The notes: a model not told the origin generated them from the letters alone. Shown: positions 47,481-56,721, counted from the first letter of the stretch. The stretch is 64,000 nt of DNA from Bog-257 sp963834135 (GCA_963834135.1 CAWIAN010000005.1:186001-250000), one strand, 5' to 3'. Numbers and translations: made by a program.

Positions 47481-48286
47481 TCCGTCTCCGCCCGTTTCTT
47501 CCCGCGCACAGCTCCGTTCAGCAGCGCCACTTCCTTATTAGTCAAAGGCCGGAACTTACCCGGCTCGACGTCCAGCTCCAGCGGACCATAACGCACACGC
47601 TTAATCTTCTCCACGTGGTGGCCGATTTCCTCGAACATCCGGCGCAATTGGCGGTTTCGGCCCTCAACCAGCGTAACTTCGTACCAGGGGTTGGCGGCAT
47701 CACGTAACAATTTGATGCGCGAAGGCGCCGTATGCACTGCCTCGGAGCGTCGCCGCGCTCCTGCCTTACCTATCGCCTCTGCCGGAGGCTTAAGCGGCGC
47801 TCGCTCAGCCGGCAGCTTGATGCCGCCACGCAATTTCTCGATCTGCTCCTCCGCCGGCTTGCCGCTCACCTTCACCAGGTACGTTTTGGGCACATGCGAC
47901 GACGCATGGGTAAGCTTCTGCGCCAGCTCCCCGTCGTTGGTCAGCAGAAGAAGCCCCTCGCTAAGATAATCGAGCCGGCCCACCGGGTACACGCGCGAAC
48001 CGATTCCCCGCACCAAATCTAATACCGTAGGACGGCCCTCGGGATCAGTGACTGTGGTCACATAACCCTTTGGCTTATGCAGCAGCAGGTAGACGTGGCG
48101 CTCCGGCCCGCTCAGCGGCTTGCCATTCACCTTGATGCGATCGACGGCGGGATCGGCTTTCGTGCCGAGTTCTGTGACCGTCTGGCCATTGACCGAAACC
48201 AGGCCACCGGTGATGAGCTCTTCGGCCTTGCGGCGTGAAGCGATTCCCGCAGCGGCGATGATCTTTTGGAGGCGCTCAGCAGGCAT
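47477..48286 (-). CDS. rluB: Pseudouridine synthase of the RsuA/RluB family
   Basis: It is 269 residues from ATG 48286. The S4 domain is AERLQKIIAAAGIASRRKAE. The catalytic region is VYPVGRLDYLSEGLLLLTND (Asp in GRLDY). The end LVEGRNRQLRRMFEEIGHHV is typical of RluB. It changes a uridine in 23S rRNA, probably at the site of E. coli U2605. ScpB-RluB pairing is common. Confidence 0.93.
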   Translation of the reverse strand: MPAERLQKIIAAAGIASRRKAEELITGGLVSVNGQTVTELGTKADPAVDRIKVNGKPLSGPERHVYLLLHKPKGYVTTVTDPEGRPTVLDLVRGIGSRVYPVGRLDYLSEGLLLLTNDGELAQKLTHASSHVPKTYLVKVSGKPAEEQIEKLRGGIKLPAERAPLKPPAEAIGKAGARRRSEAVHTAPSRIKLLRDAANPWYEVTLVEGRNRQLRRMFEEIGHHVEKIKRVRYGPLELDVEPGKFRPLTNKEVALLNGAVRGKKRAETE

Positions 48287-48299
48287 GGGGAATGACCTC

Positions 48300-48427
48300 G
48301 CCTTTCGCTCTTCGCTGTTCGCTTTTCGCCGTGCGCACCCTGCGCGAAAAGTTGGGCAGAGCAATCGGATTGTCGTCCTGAGCGGAGTGAGGGTGCGGAG
48401 CACCCGAACGCAGTTGAAGGATCTGCG
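48300..48427. repeat. 7-nt-period array and GTCATCC-type hairpin between scpB and rluB
   Basis: Words CTCTTCG, CTGTTCG, CTTTTCG follow each other at 48303-48332. At 48371-48427 lies TGTCGTCCTGAGCGGAGTGA with the stem GGGTGC-GGA-GCACCC and the end TTGAAGGATCT. The array partner is not clear. Confidence 0.6.
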
Positions 48428-48453
48428 GCTGCTTACTCTGAAGCCGATCGCTG

Positions 48454-49518
48454 CTAGGTTTTGTCGCTGGGTGAGCCAGGCTCGGCCTCCGTGGCATATG
48501 CTCCGTCTTCTCCGACGGTGCGTTCTCCAACTAGCGTGTGTTCATCCGAGGCTTCCGGCACGGCTTCGGTGACAGGCTCCGAGCTATCGCCTTCGCCCGG
48601 CATCTGCTCACCCGACGTATCGCCGACGGGATTGTTGGACATGACCGCTTCGGCTTCGCTCTCGCGAACGCCGGCGGCGGAAATATCAGCTTCGTTCTCC
48701 GACGACGCATGCGAATTCTGCCCGGGAACAGCCTCACCGGCATTGAACAGGTCGGCTTGCGGATCGCCCAGCTTTTCGAACTCTTCCATGCTTGGCAACT
48801 CGCCAATGTCTTTCAGGCCGAAGCGCATCAGGAACTCTTTAGTCGTCTTGTACAGGATCGGACGGCCAATGACCTGTTTGCGGCCTCCGGTGGTGACGAG
48901 CTTGCGGTCGAGCAGGGTCGCGATCACGCCGGCTGAATCGACGCCACGAATCTCGCTGATCTCTGGCACGGTAACAGGCTGCTTGTAGGCGATAACGGCC
49001 AAGGTCTCCAAGGCCTGCAGCGAGAGCCGCACCGGCGGCTTCAGGCTCTTGGCGAAACTTACGACAACATCATGATGCTCGGGCTTGGTCGCCATGCGAT
49101 AGCCGCCCGCGATCTGGCGAATCTCCATGCCGCGATCGGGCGAAGCGTAGTCGGCGATGAGCTCTTCGATCACGCTGCTGAGGCGAGCTTTGACGGCTTT
49201 GAGCTGTTCCTTTTCGGCGGCCTGTTTGTCCTCGGCCGTGGGAGCAGCCGGCTCTTCAGGCGGAGGCGGCCCGGCAGGGCCGTCCATGGTCGCTTCGCCG
49301 GCAAATACCGCGGCGGCTTCCTCGATGGCGAAGGCTTCGTCTTCGCCGGCTTCGACCGAAGGGCCATCGGAGACAGTTTCATTCAATGCGAGGCGAGCCT
49401 GCTCCTGGGCGTGCAGGTCGGCGAGCACCGCATCCTTCAGCAGGGAGGACAGCTCGTTGAGCGTGACCGGCTCTTCGGTCGCGTAAATGATGGCTTCGAC
49501 TTTGGCTTTTAGGCTCAT
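48454..49518 (-). CDS. scpB: Segregation and condensation protein B
   Basis: It is 354 residues, a winged-helix partner of the SMC-ScpA complex in chromosome segregation. The core is at residues 130-235: LSLQALETLAVIAYKQPVTV, EISEIRGVDSAGVIATLLDR and TTKEFLMRFGLKDIGELPS. There is a long acidic insert (residues 45-105) and an acidic tail of about 100 residues, which make it larger than usual. A 7-nt array at 49525 lies directly before its start, with no Shine-Dalgarno. Confidence 0.94.
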   Translation of the reverse strand: MSLKAKVEAIIYATEEPVTLNELSSLLKDAVLADLHAQEQARLALNETVSDGPSVEAGEDEAFAIEEAAAVFAGEATMDGPAGPPPPEEPAAPTAEDKQAAEKEQLKAVKARLSSVIEELIADYASPDRGMEIRQIAGGYRMATKPEHHDVVVSFAKSLKPPVRLSLQALETLAVIAYKQPVTVPEISEIRGVDSAGVIATLLDRKLVTTGGRKQVIGRPILYKTTKEFLMRFGLKDIGELPSMEEFEKLGDPQADLFNAGEAVPGQNSHASSENEADISAAGVRESEAEAVMSNNPVGDTSGEQMPGEGDSSEPVTEAVPEASDEHTLVGERTVGEDGAYATEAEPGSPSDKT

Positions 49519-49524
49519 GAAGTG

Positions 49525-49725
49525 GGCTGTCGGTTATCGGCCGTCAGCTGTCAGGTTGACCTTTCTTTCTCGATTCATTTACGCGACGCAGGGACATGTG
49601 CCGTCTTTACAGGACTCGAGCCCCGTATATTATGCCTATCCAGCGCTGAAGCGCTGGGGTAAGCTCTTTCATCCTGCTGCGCAGGACTGGGTTCAACCCC
49701 ACGAAAACTGACAACCGGCAACTGT
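49525..49725. repeat. Inverted pair of 7-nt-period arrays filling the scpA-scpB gap
   Basis: Left: GGCTGTC, GGTTATC, GGCCGTC, AGCTGTC (49525-49555). Right: AACTGAC, AACCGGC, AACTG (49706-49725), the complement. CCAGCGC-TGAA-GCGCTGG lies between them near 49640. The right array is 3 nt from the scpA stop codon and the left 6 nt from the scpB start. Confidence 0.75.
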
Positions 49726-49728
49726 TTC

Positions 49729-50553
49729 TTACCGCCAATCATCCTTCACCGGCGGCGTTTCCGCCATCAGGGCGTCGAAGGTTGTGTGCTTCTTCAACAC
49801 GACCTCGCCGAAGACGCTGTCCTGCCGCGCCAATACTGCCTGCAATCGTATCAATTCCAGAATCGCCAGGAAGGTGCAGACCAGTGCGGTTCGCGAATGC
49901 AGGTTTCGCAGCATTTGTTTCAGCCGCACCGGCCGGTCTTCCAACGACAGCCGTCGCCGCACGTAGTCGATCATCTGCGACACCGTGACCGCTTCCTCGT
50001 CCACGTCGAATGACGGACGCCGGCGCGCCCGATCGAGAATTTGTTGGAAGGTCTTGACGATGTCGACCACGTCGGCGGCCATCTCCGGCTCGGCTCCCTC
50101 TGCGTCGCGAAACTCTTTCAATGCCGGATTCGACCAGACGTTCTCTTCGATCTGCTGCTTCTGCATCAGCATCTGCGCCGCCGTCTTGAAGCGCTCGTGC
50201 TCGAGCAGGCGGTTGACCAGCTCCATTCGCGGGTCTTCTTCCAAGGCTGGGCCGGCCGGGTCGCGCGGCAACAGCATCTTCGACTTGATGTGGATGAGCA
50301 GCGAGGCGGTGTAGATGAACTCGGCCGCGACATCCACGTCGAAGCCCTTCATGGTCTCGACGTATTTCAGGTACTGCTCGGTGATGCGCGCAATGGGAAT
50401 GTCGTAGATGTCGATGTCCTGCTTGCGGATGAGGTCGAGCAGCAGGTCGAGCGGTCCTTCATACACCTGGCCGACCATGATCGAGAACGGGGACTCGTTG
50501 GCGTCCTTGCGCTGGGCGATGGTGGTCGGTGCGGGTTGTGGTGTGTCGGGCAT
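49729..50553 (-). CDS. scpA: Segregation and condensation protein A
   Basis: It is 274 residues, the kleisin that bridges SMC heads. The N-terminal block VYEGPLDLLLDLIRKQDIDI, with AAEFIYTASLLIHIKSKMLL, is typical. The C-terminal winged helix reads LVCTFLAILELIRLQAVLAR. The start MPDTPQPAP at 50553 is preferred over an upstream in-frame ATG at 50604. Confidence 0.94.
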   Translation of the reverse strand: MPDTPQPAPTTIAQRKDANESPFSIMVGQVYEGPLDLLLDLIRKQDIDIYDIPIARITEQYLKYVETMKGFDVDVAAEFIYTASLLIHIKSKMLLPRDPAGPALEEDPRMELVNRLLEHERFKTAAQMLMQKQQIEENVWSNPALKEFRDAEGAEPEMAADVVDIVKTFQQILDRARRRPSFDVDEEAVTVSQMIDYVRRRLSLEDRPVRLKQMLRNLHSRTALVCTFLAILELIRLQAVLARQDSVFGEVVLKKHTTFDALMAETPPVKDDWR

Positions 50554-50571
50554 TGATTCTGTTATAGCGGT

Positions 50572-50622
50572 CCGTCGACTCCGGTGACGCAAAGGCGGCG
50601 TCACCTGCGCTCAGGATGACAC
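50572..50622. repeat. GTCATCC-type hairpin upstream of scpA
   Basis: The reverse strand reads GTGTCATCCTGAGCGCAGG, then a stem of GGTGACGC with GCGTCACC, then GGAGTCGACGG. It is the same family as the nrdJ insert at 13783. Confidence 0.65.
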
Positions 50623-50645
50623 CAATGAACTTCCCACGGTGAAAC

Positions 50646-51731
50646 TTATTTCCCCTCGCCAGCCGTCTGCGCCGGAGGCTCATAATCCCACGACAGGTTG
50701 GCGGCGTCGCGCGCTTCCATCATGGTGGCTTCGGCGACCCCACGGGCCTTCCGCGATCCCTCTTCGAGAATATCCCACGCCAGCTTCGGATCGGCCTCAT
50801 ATTTTCTGCGGCGCTCCTGCATGGGTCCAAGCACGTTCCACAGGCTGTCGGCCGCCCAGCCTTTGCACTCGATGCAACCGATGCTAGCCGTGCGGCAGCC
50901 TTCGTATACCTTGGCCATCGTCTCCTGCGAGCTGAAAATCTTGTGCAGATCGCCGACCGGACACTTGTCGGGATCGCCTGGATCGGTGCGGCGCACGCGG
51001 GCTGGATCCGTCACCATCGTCTTGAGCTTCTGCCGCATGGACGCTTCCGGCTCGCTCATCATGATGGTGTTGCCATAAGACTTCGACATCTTGCGCCCAT
51101 CGGTGCCAGGTAGCTTCGCCGCGGGTGTCAGCAGAGGCTTCGGCTCCGGAAAAACAGTGTCACGCTGCGGATCGCGATCGCCAGGACGAACCTTACGCGG
51201 ATAGAACTGATGAAAGCGCCGAGCCACTTCGCGCGTCAACTCGACGTGCGGCACCTGGTCTTCACCCACGGGCACGAAGTTCGCCTGGTAGATCAGGATG
51301 TCAGCCGACTGCAGCAGCGGATACCCGAGAAATCCGTACGTCCCCAGATCCTTGTCCTTGATGTTCTCGCGCTGCTCCTTATAAGTAGGGACGCGCTCCA
51401 GCCAGCCCAGTGGCGTGATCAGGCTGAACAGCAGATGCAGCTCGGCGTGCTGCGGCACGTGCGACTGAATGAACAGCGTGCTCTTGTCGGGATCGAGCCC
51501 GGCGGCAAGATAGTCGAGGATGACCTCGAGCGAATTCTGCTTCACCATGCGCGTGTCGGCGTAATCCGTGGTCAGCGCGTGCCAGTCAGCGATGAAGAAG
51601 AAGCAGTCGTATTCGCTCTGCAGGTTGACCCAGTTGCGCAGAGCACCTACGTAGTTGCCCAGATGCAGCTTGCCGGTGGGACGCATACCGCTCAGCACAC
51701 GGCCCTTGGTTATGCGGTTAGTGTGGTTCAT
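50646..51731 (-). CDS. trpS: Tryptophanyl-tRNA synthetase
   Basis: It is 361 residues of class I. The HIGH-like motif is in SGMRPTGKLHLGNYVGALRN and the KMSKS motif in GTDGRKMSKSYGNTI. It overlaps the M50-like gene by 4 nt, so the two are coupled. Confidence 0.96.
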   Translation of the reverse strand: MNHTNRITKGRVLSGMRPTGKLHLGNYVGALRNWVNLQSEYDCFFFIADWHALTTDYADTRMVKQNSLEVILDYLAAGLDPDKSTLFIQSHVPQHAELHLLFSLITPLGWLERVPTYKEQRENIKDKDLGTYGFLGYPLLQSADILIYQANFVPVGEDQVPHVELTREVARRFHQFYPRKVRPGDRDPQRDTVFPEPKPLLTPAAKLPGTDGRKMSKSYGNTIMMSEPEASMRQKLKTMVTDPARVRRTDPGDPDKCPVGDLHKIFSSQETMAKVYEGCRTASIGCIECKGWAADSLWNVLGPMQERRRKYEADPKLAWDILEEGSRKARGVAEATMMEARDAANLSWDYEPPAQTAGEGK

Positions 51732-52414
51732 CGAATACCCAGGAATATAGCCAGTAGCGCTTGAAAGAAGATCGTAAAAGGAATGCTCATGATACCGACA
51801 ATGTTAAAGCCAATCAGCGGCAACACGAAAACTACAACCATCAACGCGATGTAGCCATACTGATCGTATTTCTGAAGCGCATCGTAGGAGAGAAAGTGGC
51901 GAACCACCTGGCTGGCGTCGAGCGGCGGCAGCGGGATGATGTTGAAGACCGCCAGCAGCACGTTAATTTCAATCGCGCGCAGGAACAGATCGACTAGCGG
52001 CTGCCCGACCATGTTCGTACCGATGGTTGGAATCGCCCCGGCAGCGGAGCCGCGAACAATGACAACAATCGCCATCACAGCGAGGAAGGCTGTCAGCAAA
52101 TTGGCGATCGGCCCCGCGAGGGCACACAGAATATCGTCGCGGACAACATTCTTGAAATTGCGACTCTCGACCGGCACCGGCTTTCCCCAGCCAAACGTCC
52201 CCCTGCCGAAAATGATCAGGATCAACGGCACCAGGATGGTTCCAACCGGGTCGATGTGGGTTACCGGATTCAGCGAAATCCGTCCCATCATCTTGCCCGT
52301 CGGGTCACCCAGTCGATTCGCCATCCAGGCGCGTGCCGACTCGCGCACGCAGATCGCGAACAGCAGCACGATGATCTGAAAGAAGATGTCGACTGGATCT
52401 AGATTCTGCAGCAT
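51728..52414 (-). CDS. Site-2 protease (M50) homologue lacking the zinc-binding histidines
   Basis: It is 228 residues and five to six helices, with the layout of the short M50 family (FAICVRESARAWMANRLGDP, GRISLNPVTHIDPVGTILVP, NIIPLPPLDASQVVRHFL). The HExxH motif reads RESAR: both zinc histidines are Arg (codons CGC where His would be CAC). The usual LDG reads LDA. The fold is kept, so this may be a pseudoprotease. It is the first gene of the trpS-scpAB-rluB-hisC group. Confidence 0.88.
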   Translation of the reverse strand: MLQNLDPVDIFFQIIVLLFAICVRESARAWMANRLGDPTGKMMGRISLNPVTHIDPVGTILVPLILIIFGRGTFGWGKPVPVESRNFKNVVRDDILCALAGPIANLLTAFLAVMAIVVIVRGSAAGAIPTIGTNMVGQPLVDLFLRAIEINVLLAVFNIIPLPPLDASQVVRHFLSYDALQKYDQYGYIALMVVVFVLPLIGFNIVGIMSIPFTIFFQALLAIFLGIR

Positions 52415-52499
52415 TGGGTTTTGCCTTCGATACTAACACGGCAAAAACCAATCTGATGTGAGGCGGGCGGCTGACTCCATCAGCAGAATCAGCCCACCG

Positions 52500-54236
52500 T
52501 TATTGGTCGTCATAGTCTTCCGTAAGCGAGTTAATGAAGGCCGTTAAAGCGTCCACATCGGCGGAGCTGATCGACATGTTTTGAAACTCGGTTGGCGGGT
52601 TTCTTAGTTTGCCATCGCGCGCCAGTTGCGAGGTGAGGACATAGAAGCTCACAACATCCGACACGGTGAGTTTGCCGCCATTATGAAAGTACGGATTCGA
52701 GTCGGCCAGGTCCCGCAAAGTCGGCGTCTTGAAGCGGGCAATCGTGTTCGGTAATCCCTGGTCAACCGAGCAGTCGTTTCCTGCCGCGCAGATCACCGAC
52801 TTGATATCGCTTTGAGGATTCGGCATGTCGGGATTCAAGTAGACATTCCACAATCCCAGATCGGCGAACTCCGGATGTCCGGTTTCGGCCGCGCGACGGA
52901 AGCGTTCGCTGGCGTTGGGATGGGCGCTGCTGGCGGGCAGGTAGGCGTCGAAGTTCTGATTGCGCGTAGCCAGCGATGGGATGGAAAGCTGCATGAAGGC
53001 GCCGTCGCCGTTTACGCCGTCGTACTCGGCCTGCGAAACGCCGGTATTGTGAAATTTGAAGTCGGTGAAATTCGGCGCCATGTGGCAGGCTGCGCAGTTG
53101 CCGGCATGTTGCGAGCCGTCACTGGCATTCACGGCCGCGCTCAGGAAAATCTTCAGGCCGGCCAGCTCGGTAGCGCCAAAGCTGAAAGGCTGCTGGTGAT
53201 ACTGAAACGACCCGTAGGTTCCGTCAACCCAGGTTGGATTGTTCAGTGACTGCAGGATCTTCAGCAGGTTCTGGTTGTATTGCGCGATGGTCTGACCGGC
53301 AATAGGCTGCGTGGGCAGGTGGTTGATCCGCAGGAAAACATCGTAGGGCGATGCAACGAAGCGACCGAAGCTGTCTTGCTTGAAGAGCAGTCCCTGCATG
53401 TACGCCGAGATGCATGCGGCTACGGCATTCAGAATTTCTTCGTCGGTCGCGGTCTGCACGTTGATGCGGAACGATTGCGGGATAAGCAGCGCGCTTGGAA
53501 TCGTGCGATCGGCGCCGAGGAACATCGCGGCGTACGGGATCCCGTTGGAACGTTCCTGTGCAAGCTTTCCGCTGCCGTCGTCCTGGCGGATGACCAGAGC
53601 GATCTGCGCCACGGCCTGGTTGTATTGATTCGGCATCCATCCGAAATTACGGCCGGTCAAGGTTGCTTTTATCAGGTCCGTCGGACTATTGAACTCCCCG
53701 TCGGAATGCAGGAACGTCGGACCAGCGCGCGATTGCAGCGAGCCCACCATCTCGATGGCGTTGCGAGGGGTGTGGTCAAAGCCGTTGATCACCCGCGGTA
53801 TGGGGCTGCGACTGGTGTAGTCGGCATAGGTACGGTTGCCCGCGCCGGGTACTCCCTGAAATTCCGTAACAAAATGACAGGAGCGGCAGTTGATGGACTG
53901 TCCAGCGAATGGGCCAGGCAGTGTTCCATTGGTCGTCTGAACCTGTTGGACCACCGGGTCTCCTACGGCCAGCGGGGCATTAACGCCGGTCATGTTAGCG
54001 GCGAAATATTGCGCGAAACGCGTATCCAGAAACAGGCGTTCTCCCAAGGCCTGGGCGGCTGCCGGAGCGCCCGCAAGCACCGGATCATCGGAGTCGGAGC
54101 TCTGGAAGGACGGCGCTTTGCCCGAGCCGCATGCGTTGAGAGTGAGTAGAGCGAACACTCCCAGAATCAGGGCGCAGAGAAACCAGCCTCCGCACCGTGT
54201 CCACTTGACTGTATTGCTACCAGTGGGGCGAATCAT
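52500..54236 (-). CDS. Di-haem cytochrome c peroxidase/MauG-type lipoprotein
   Basis: It is 578 residues with a lipoprotein signal (ALLTLNACGSG). Two haem c sites are CRSCH (SINCRSCHFVTEF) and CAACH (GNCAACHMAPNF). The spacing fits the CcpA/MauG family, which reduces peroxide or oxidises a protein partner. It overlaps the upstream beta-barrel-like gene by 4 nt. Confidence 0.9.
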   Translation of the reverse strand: MIRPTGSNTVKWTRCGGWFLCALILGVFALLTLNACGSGKAPSFQSSDSDDPVLAGAPAAAQALGERLFLDTRFAQYFAANMTGVNAPLAVGDPVVQQVQTTNGTLPGPFAGQSINCRSCHFVTEFQGVPGAGNRTYADYTSRSPIPRVINGFDHTPRNAIEMVGSLQSRAGPTFLHSDGEFNSPTDLIKATLTGRNFGWMPNQYNQAVAQIALVIRQDDGSGKLAQERSNGIPYAAMFLGADRTIPSALLIPQSFRINVQTATDEEILNAVAACISAYMQGLLFKQDSFGRFVASPYDVFLRINHLPTQPIAGQTIAQYNQNLLKILQSLNNPTWVDGTYGSFQYHQQPFSFGATELAGLKIFLSAAVNASDGSQHAGNCAACHMAPNFTDFKFHNTGVSQAEYDGVNGDGAFMQLSIPSLATRNQNFDAYLPASSAHPNASERFRRAAETGHPEFADLGLWNVYLNPDMPNPQSDIKSVICAAGNDCSVDQGLPNTIARFKTPTLRDLADSNPYFHNGGKLTVSDVVSFYVLTSQLARDGKLRNPPTEFQNMSISSADVDALTAFINSLTEDYDDQ

Positions 54237-55144
54237 TGCTTTACATCACTCCCATCACGATGCAGGTGACGGAAGACCTGCTGGAATTCATAAGAAACGT
54301 TGAACCGGTAAATCGTGCCCAGGCTATTCTGGTTCAACCCAAAGTTGACGCCGAAAGAGAAGCTTGGACCGTTCGGGACGTTGAAGGCGATCGCGGGACC
54401 CAGATATTGGGAGGTGGATTCGAGCCCGAAGCTATTGGCATCTCCCAGTCCCCCGTAGAGCTCGGCGCCAGCCGCAAAGTTCTCGCGGCAGAACGTGCAA
54501 GGCTTGGAACTTGCCGCCAGCCGCAGAGGCCTGCTGGCGCCGAGGGCATAGCCAAATTCCCAGGGCTCGCTGGAAAACGATTTTTCCGTGATGAAGTTCT
54601 CAGCAATATTCCAGCCTTTGAGATCGCTGGAGAGAATCAGCTTCATTTCCAGAGAGCGTTCCACATCATTTCGGGCCTGCGCATTGCTCAACAGGTAGTC
54701 GGCTTTGCTGGCATGGCCCGTGACTTCGAGAATGCTTTTCTCGGCCAGGTTGAGGTCCTCGTACTCGACGTAGAGGATGGGATTGATGATGTGATGGGTG
54801 GGGAGCGGCTGGAAACGATTTTCCCAGCGCCAGCCTCCGAAGACCGTGCTGTCGTTAAAGGTATGCTGGCCGCTCAGATAGACCTCGGTCGTCCACCACG
54901 CCTTCAGTCCGTATTCAAACTCCAAGGTTTCGCTGACGAATGGATTTCCATACTGCGGCGACGCCTGCACGGTTTTGGAGGAAACCTCGAGGTTGCCGGG
55001 CTCTTCCAGATCGGAGGAATAAGTGACAAAGTAAGGCTTTTCCTGGGCGAGCGAGGAAGACGCCAGCAGCAGCACGGAAGCGATAACGCCCGTGGCCCAG
55101 AGAAATACAGCCAGCAAGTTCCTTTTGTTGCAACTCAGTTGCAT
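54233..55144 (-). CDS. Putative outer membrane beta-barrel protein
   Basis: It is 303 residues from ATG 55144, with a signal peptide (FLWATGVIASVLLLASSSLAQ). The body alternates polar and hydrophobic residues and ends in YRFNVSYEFQQV, as in outer membrane strands. A CxxC (PCTFCREN) lies at about residue 235. It is coupled to the cytochrome c peroxidase gene; the pair may work together at the cell surface. Family not recognised. Confidence 0.7.
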   Translation of the reverse strand: MQLSCNKRNLLAVFLWATGVIASVLLLASSSLAQEKPYFVTYSSDLEEPGNLEVSSKTVQASPQYGNPFVSETLEFEYGLKAWWTTEVYLSGQHTFNDSTVFGGWRWENRFQPLPTHHIINPILYVEYEDLNLAEKSILEVTGHASKADYLLSNAQARNDVERSLEMKLILSSDLKGWNIAENFITEKSFSSEPWEFGYALGASRPLRLAASSKPCTFCRENFAAGAELYGGLGDANSFGLESTSQYLGPAIAFNVPNGPSFSFGVNFGLNQNSLGTIYRFNVSYEFQQVFRHLHRDGSDVKQ

Positions 55145-55624
55145 ATCATATGGACTCAATCCCGAGGTTGCGGCCAGACCAGCGCTGCTGTCAAGGAAAG
55201 TGGGAAGAATGTGTCTCAGAGATGATGAGAAGATTTGCAACCAAACAAAGCAGCCACCGGTAAAAGTTGGATTATTTCCTTCCGACCGCGGAAGTAGGCA
55301 TTCCGCTGATTGGCGTGCTGCAACGGAATTATTGTAGGCCGAAGCGCACTCTCGCGACGATGATCAAATCTTCTTACAATTACATGAAAATTACAAATGA
55401 TATGGTGTTGCATTTAATGGGCGATGTGACGATTGGTGCAGCGGTCACGTGAGAGGGATGTTCTCTACGTTACGGCGAGAGATGCGACGAGTGTTCTACA
55501 CGATTTTGGGCGGTGGCAGGCTAACGGCGCAACTTGCTGCGAACAACGTGTATGCAAGAAAGCGCCGACACCCCCAGACAGGTCTGGGCGATCAGCGCAC
55601 CTGGAATGTTCTGAATTAGGTTGA
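55145..55624. other. 480-bp intergenic region
   Basis: No convincing gene was seen. The stretch 55340-55450 is AT-rich (AAATTACAAATGATATGGTG) and may hold the promoter of the beta-barrel gene or the end of transcription of the HTH gene. Confidence 0.45.
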
Positions 55625-55879
55625 CTACGCTGCCCGAGTTTCGTCGTCATCCATGATTCGGTTGAACTCGGTACTGAGCGCGCGCTCTACTTCCTCAGAG
55701 TGTCGCTCTCCCCTGGCTACGCGGCTGACGTAGGAGCGGTCCACCTTTAACTGTCGGGCAATCCGGCTGTAGAGACCGCAAAGAGACTGTACGTAACGAT
55801 TCACCACTGACATTTTGTCTCGAGTTTCCGGCGTTTCGAGTGGAGCGTCTACGTTTGTCATACAAAATCTCTGATGCAT
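55625..55879 (-). CDS. Small helix-turn-helix DNA-binding protein
   Basis: It is 84 residues (or 78 from ATG 55861). The HTH reads YSRIARQLKVDRSYVSRVARG. A short acidic tail follows. It is likely a regulator. A palindrome at 55920-55930 upstream could be its own operator. No partner gene was seen. Confidence 0.78.
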   Translation of the reverse strand: MHQRFCMTNVDAPLETPETRDKMSVVNRYVQSLCGLYSRIARQLKVDRSYVSRVARGERHSEEVERALSTEFNRIMDDDETRAA

Positions 55880-56167
55880 TCGCGCGAAATGATGGTTGTT
55901 TTTGCTAAAGCAACTCTGACATCATTGATGACAACCTTTTGCGGTGGCGGCCGCATCACACTGAGCACAAGGGGCGGCTACATATCCTCTGAGCATCCTC
56001 GAGCCAGACCACCCAGCTTTGGCGGTGTGCTCCGGCCGGGGCGAAATCAAGATCAATCAACACGAAGCGGCAAGCTGATCGAAGAAGAATGATCTCCGAA
56101 TTGAAGGGCAACAGTCTGTAAAACTTTCGATGCGGCGGACTTTATTGGTCAGAGGAATGATGGACTC
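55880..56167. promoter_or_regulatory. Divergent regulatory gap with palindrome
   Basis: CATCATTGATG (55920-55930) is a perfect inverted repeat, about 41 bp upstream of the HTH gene. The rest holds no clear gene. Confidence 0.4.
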
Positions 56168-56368
56168 ATGGGCCCACTGGTAGATCGGAATGAGTTTCGT
56201 AAAGTCGTAAAGGAAATCGTCAAATGCTTGCGTCGGAACCTCGACCGGCCGGAGCTGGTTCCGTTAACCGCAGAGCAGATCCTGTTCTGGATGCAGAGTA
56301 TTACCCTCGAAGATCTGCAGATAGTTATCCAGGAGATCGAGGCAGACGATAACAAAGTTACGCACTGA
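56168..56368 (+). CDS. Small protein of unknown function
   Basis: It is 66 residues, starting MGPLVDRNEFRKVV, with GAGGAATG upstream. It is rich in helix-forming residues (LTAEQILFWMQSITLEDLQI) and ends DDNKVTH. Not recognised. The composition looks protein-like, but a gene this short is uncertain. Confidence 0.55.
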   Translation: MGPLVDRNEFRKVVKEIVKCLRRNLDRPELVPLTAEQILFWMQSITLEDLQIVIQEIEADDNKVTH

Positions 56369-56442
56369 AACACATTTGGTTGAACCTCTGTCGACTTCGC
56401 AGGCCTGAAACACAGGGTGCTTCAACAGGTTGCTTATTTGGT

Positions 56443-56721
56443 ATGAAGGCGGACGGAGATCGCGAGAACCGGGATTACACAGCGGGGGATGTCGTGCCGA
56501 TCTCCGGCATTTATTTCGCCGTTCATCGGGATCATCGCGAACCCCATGAGGTCGTCGCTATTCGAGGCGAAGAATTTCCCTTATGCCGCGTCTGCCGGGG
56601 AGAAGTGCGGTTCCGGGTGGCTCGCGTCTTGCCGCACATGACCCATGATTTCGATTTGACCGGGCCAGAACCTCGAGCGCTCAAACGGCGCGCCAAGGCA
56701 GCTGGCGAAGAGGGTAAGTGA
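56443..56721 (+). CDS. Small protein with a CxxC zinc-ribbon-like motif
   Basis: It is 92 residues from ATG 56443. The centre reads GDVVPISGIYFAVHRDHREP, then HEVVAIRGEEFPLCRVCRGE, with a CxxC. It resembles short YjzC-like or ribbon proteins often seen in Acidobacteriota. No exact function is known. An in-frame start at 56380 is also possible. Confidence 0.7.
   Translation: MKADGDRENRDYTAGDVVPISGIYFAVHRDHREPHEVVAIRGEEFPLCRVCRGEVRFRVARVLPHMTHDFDLTGPEPRALKRRAKAAGEEGK

Noticed and set aside
55874..56092. Small plus-strand frame divergent from the HTH gene
   Set aside because: It begins inside the HTH gene and has no ribosome-binding site or protein-like pattern.
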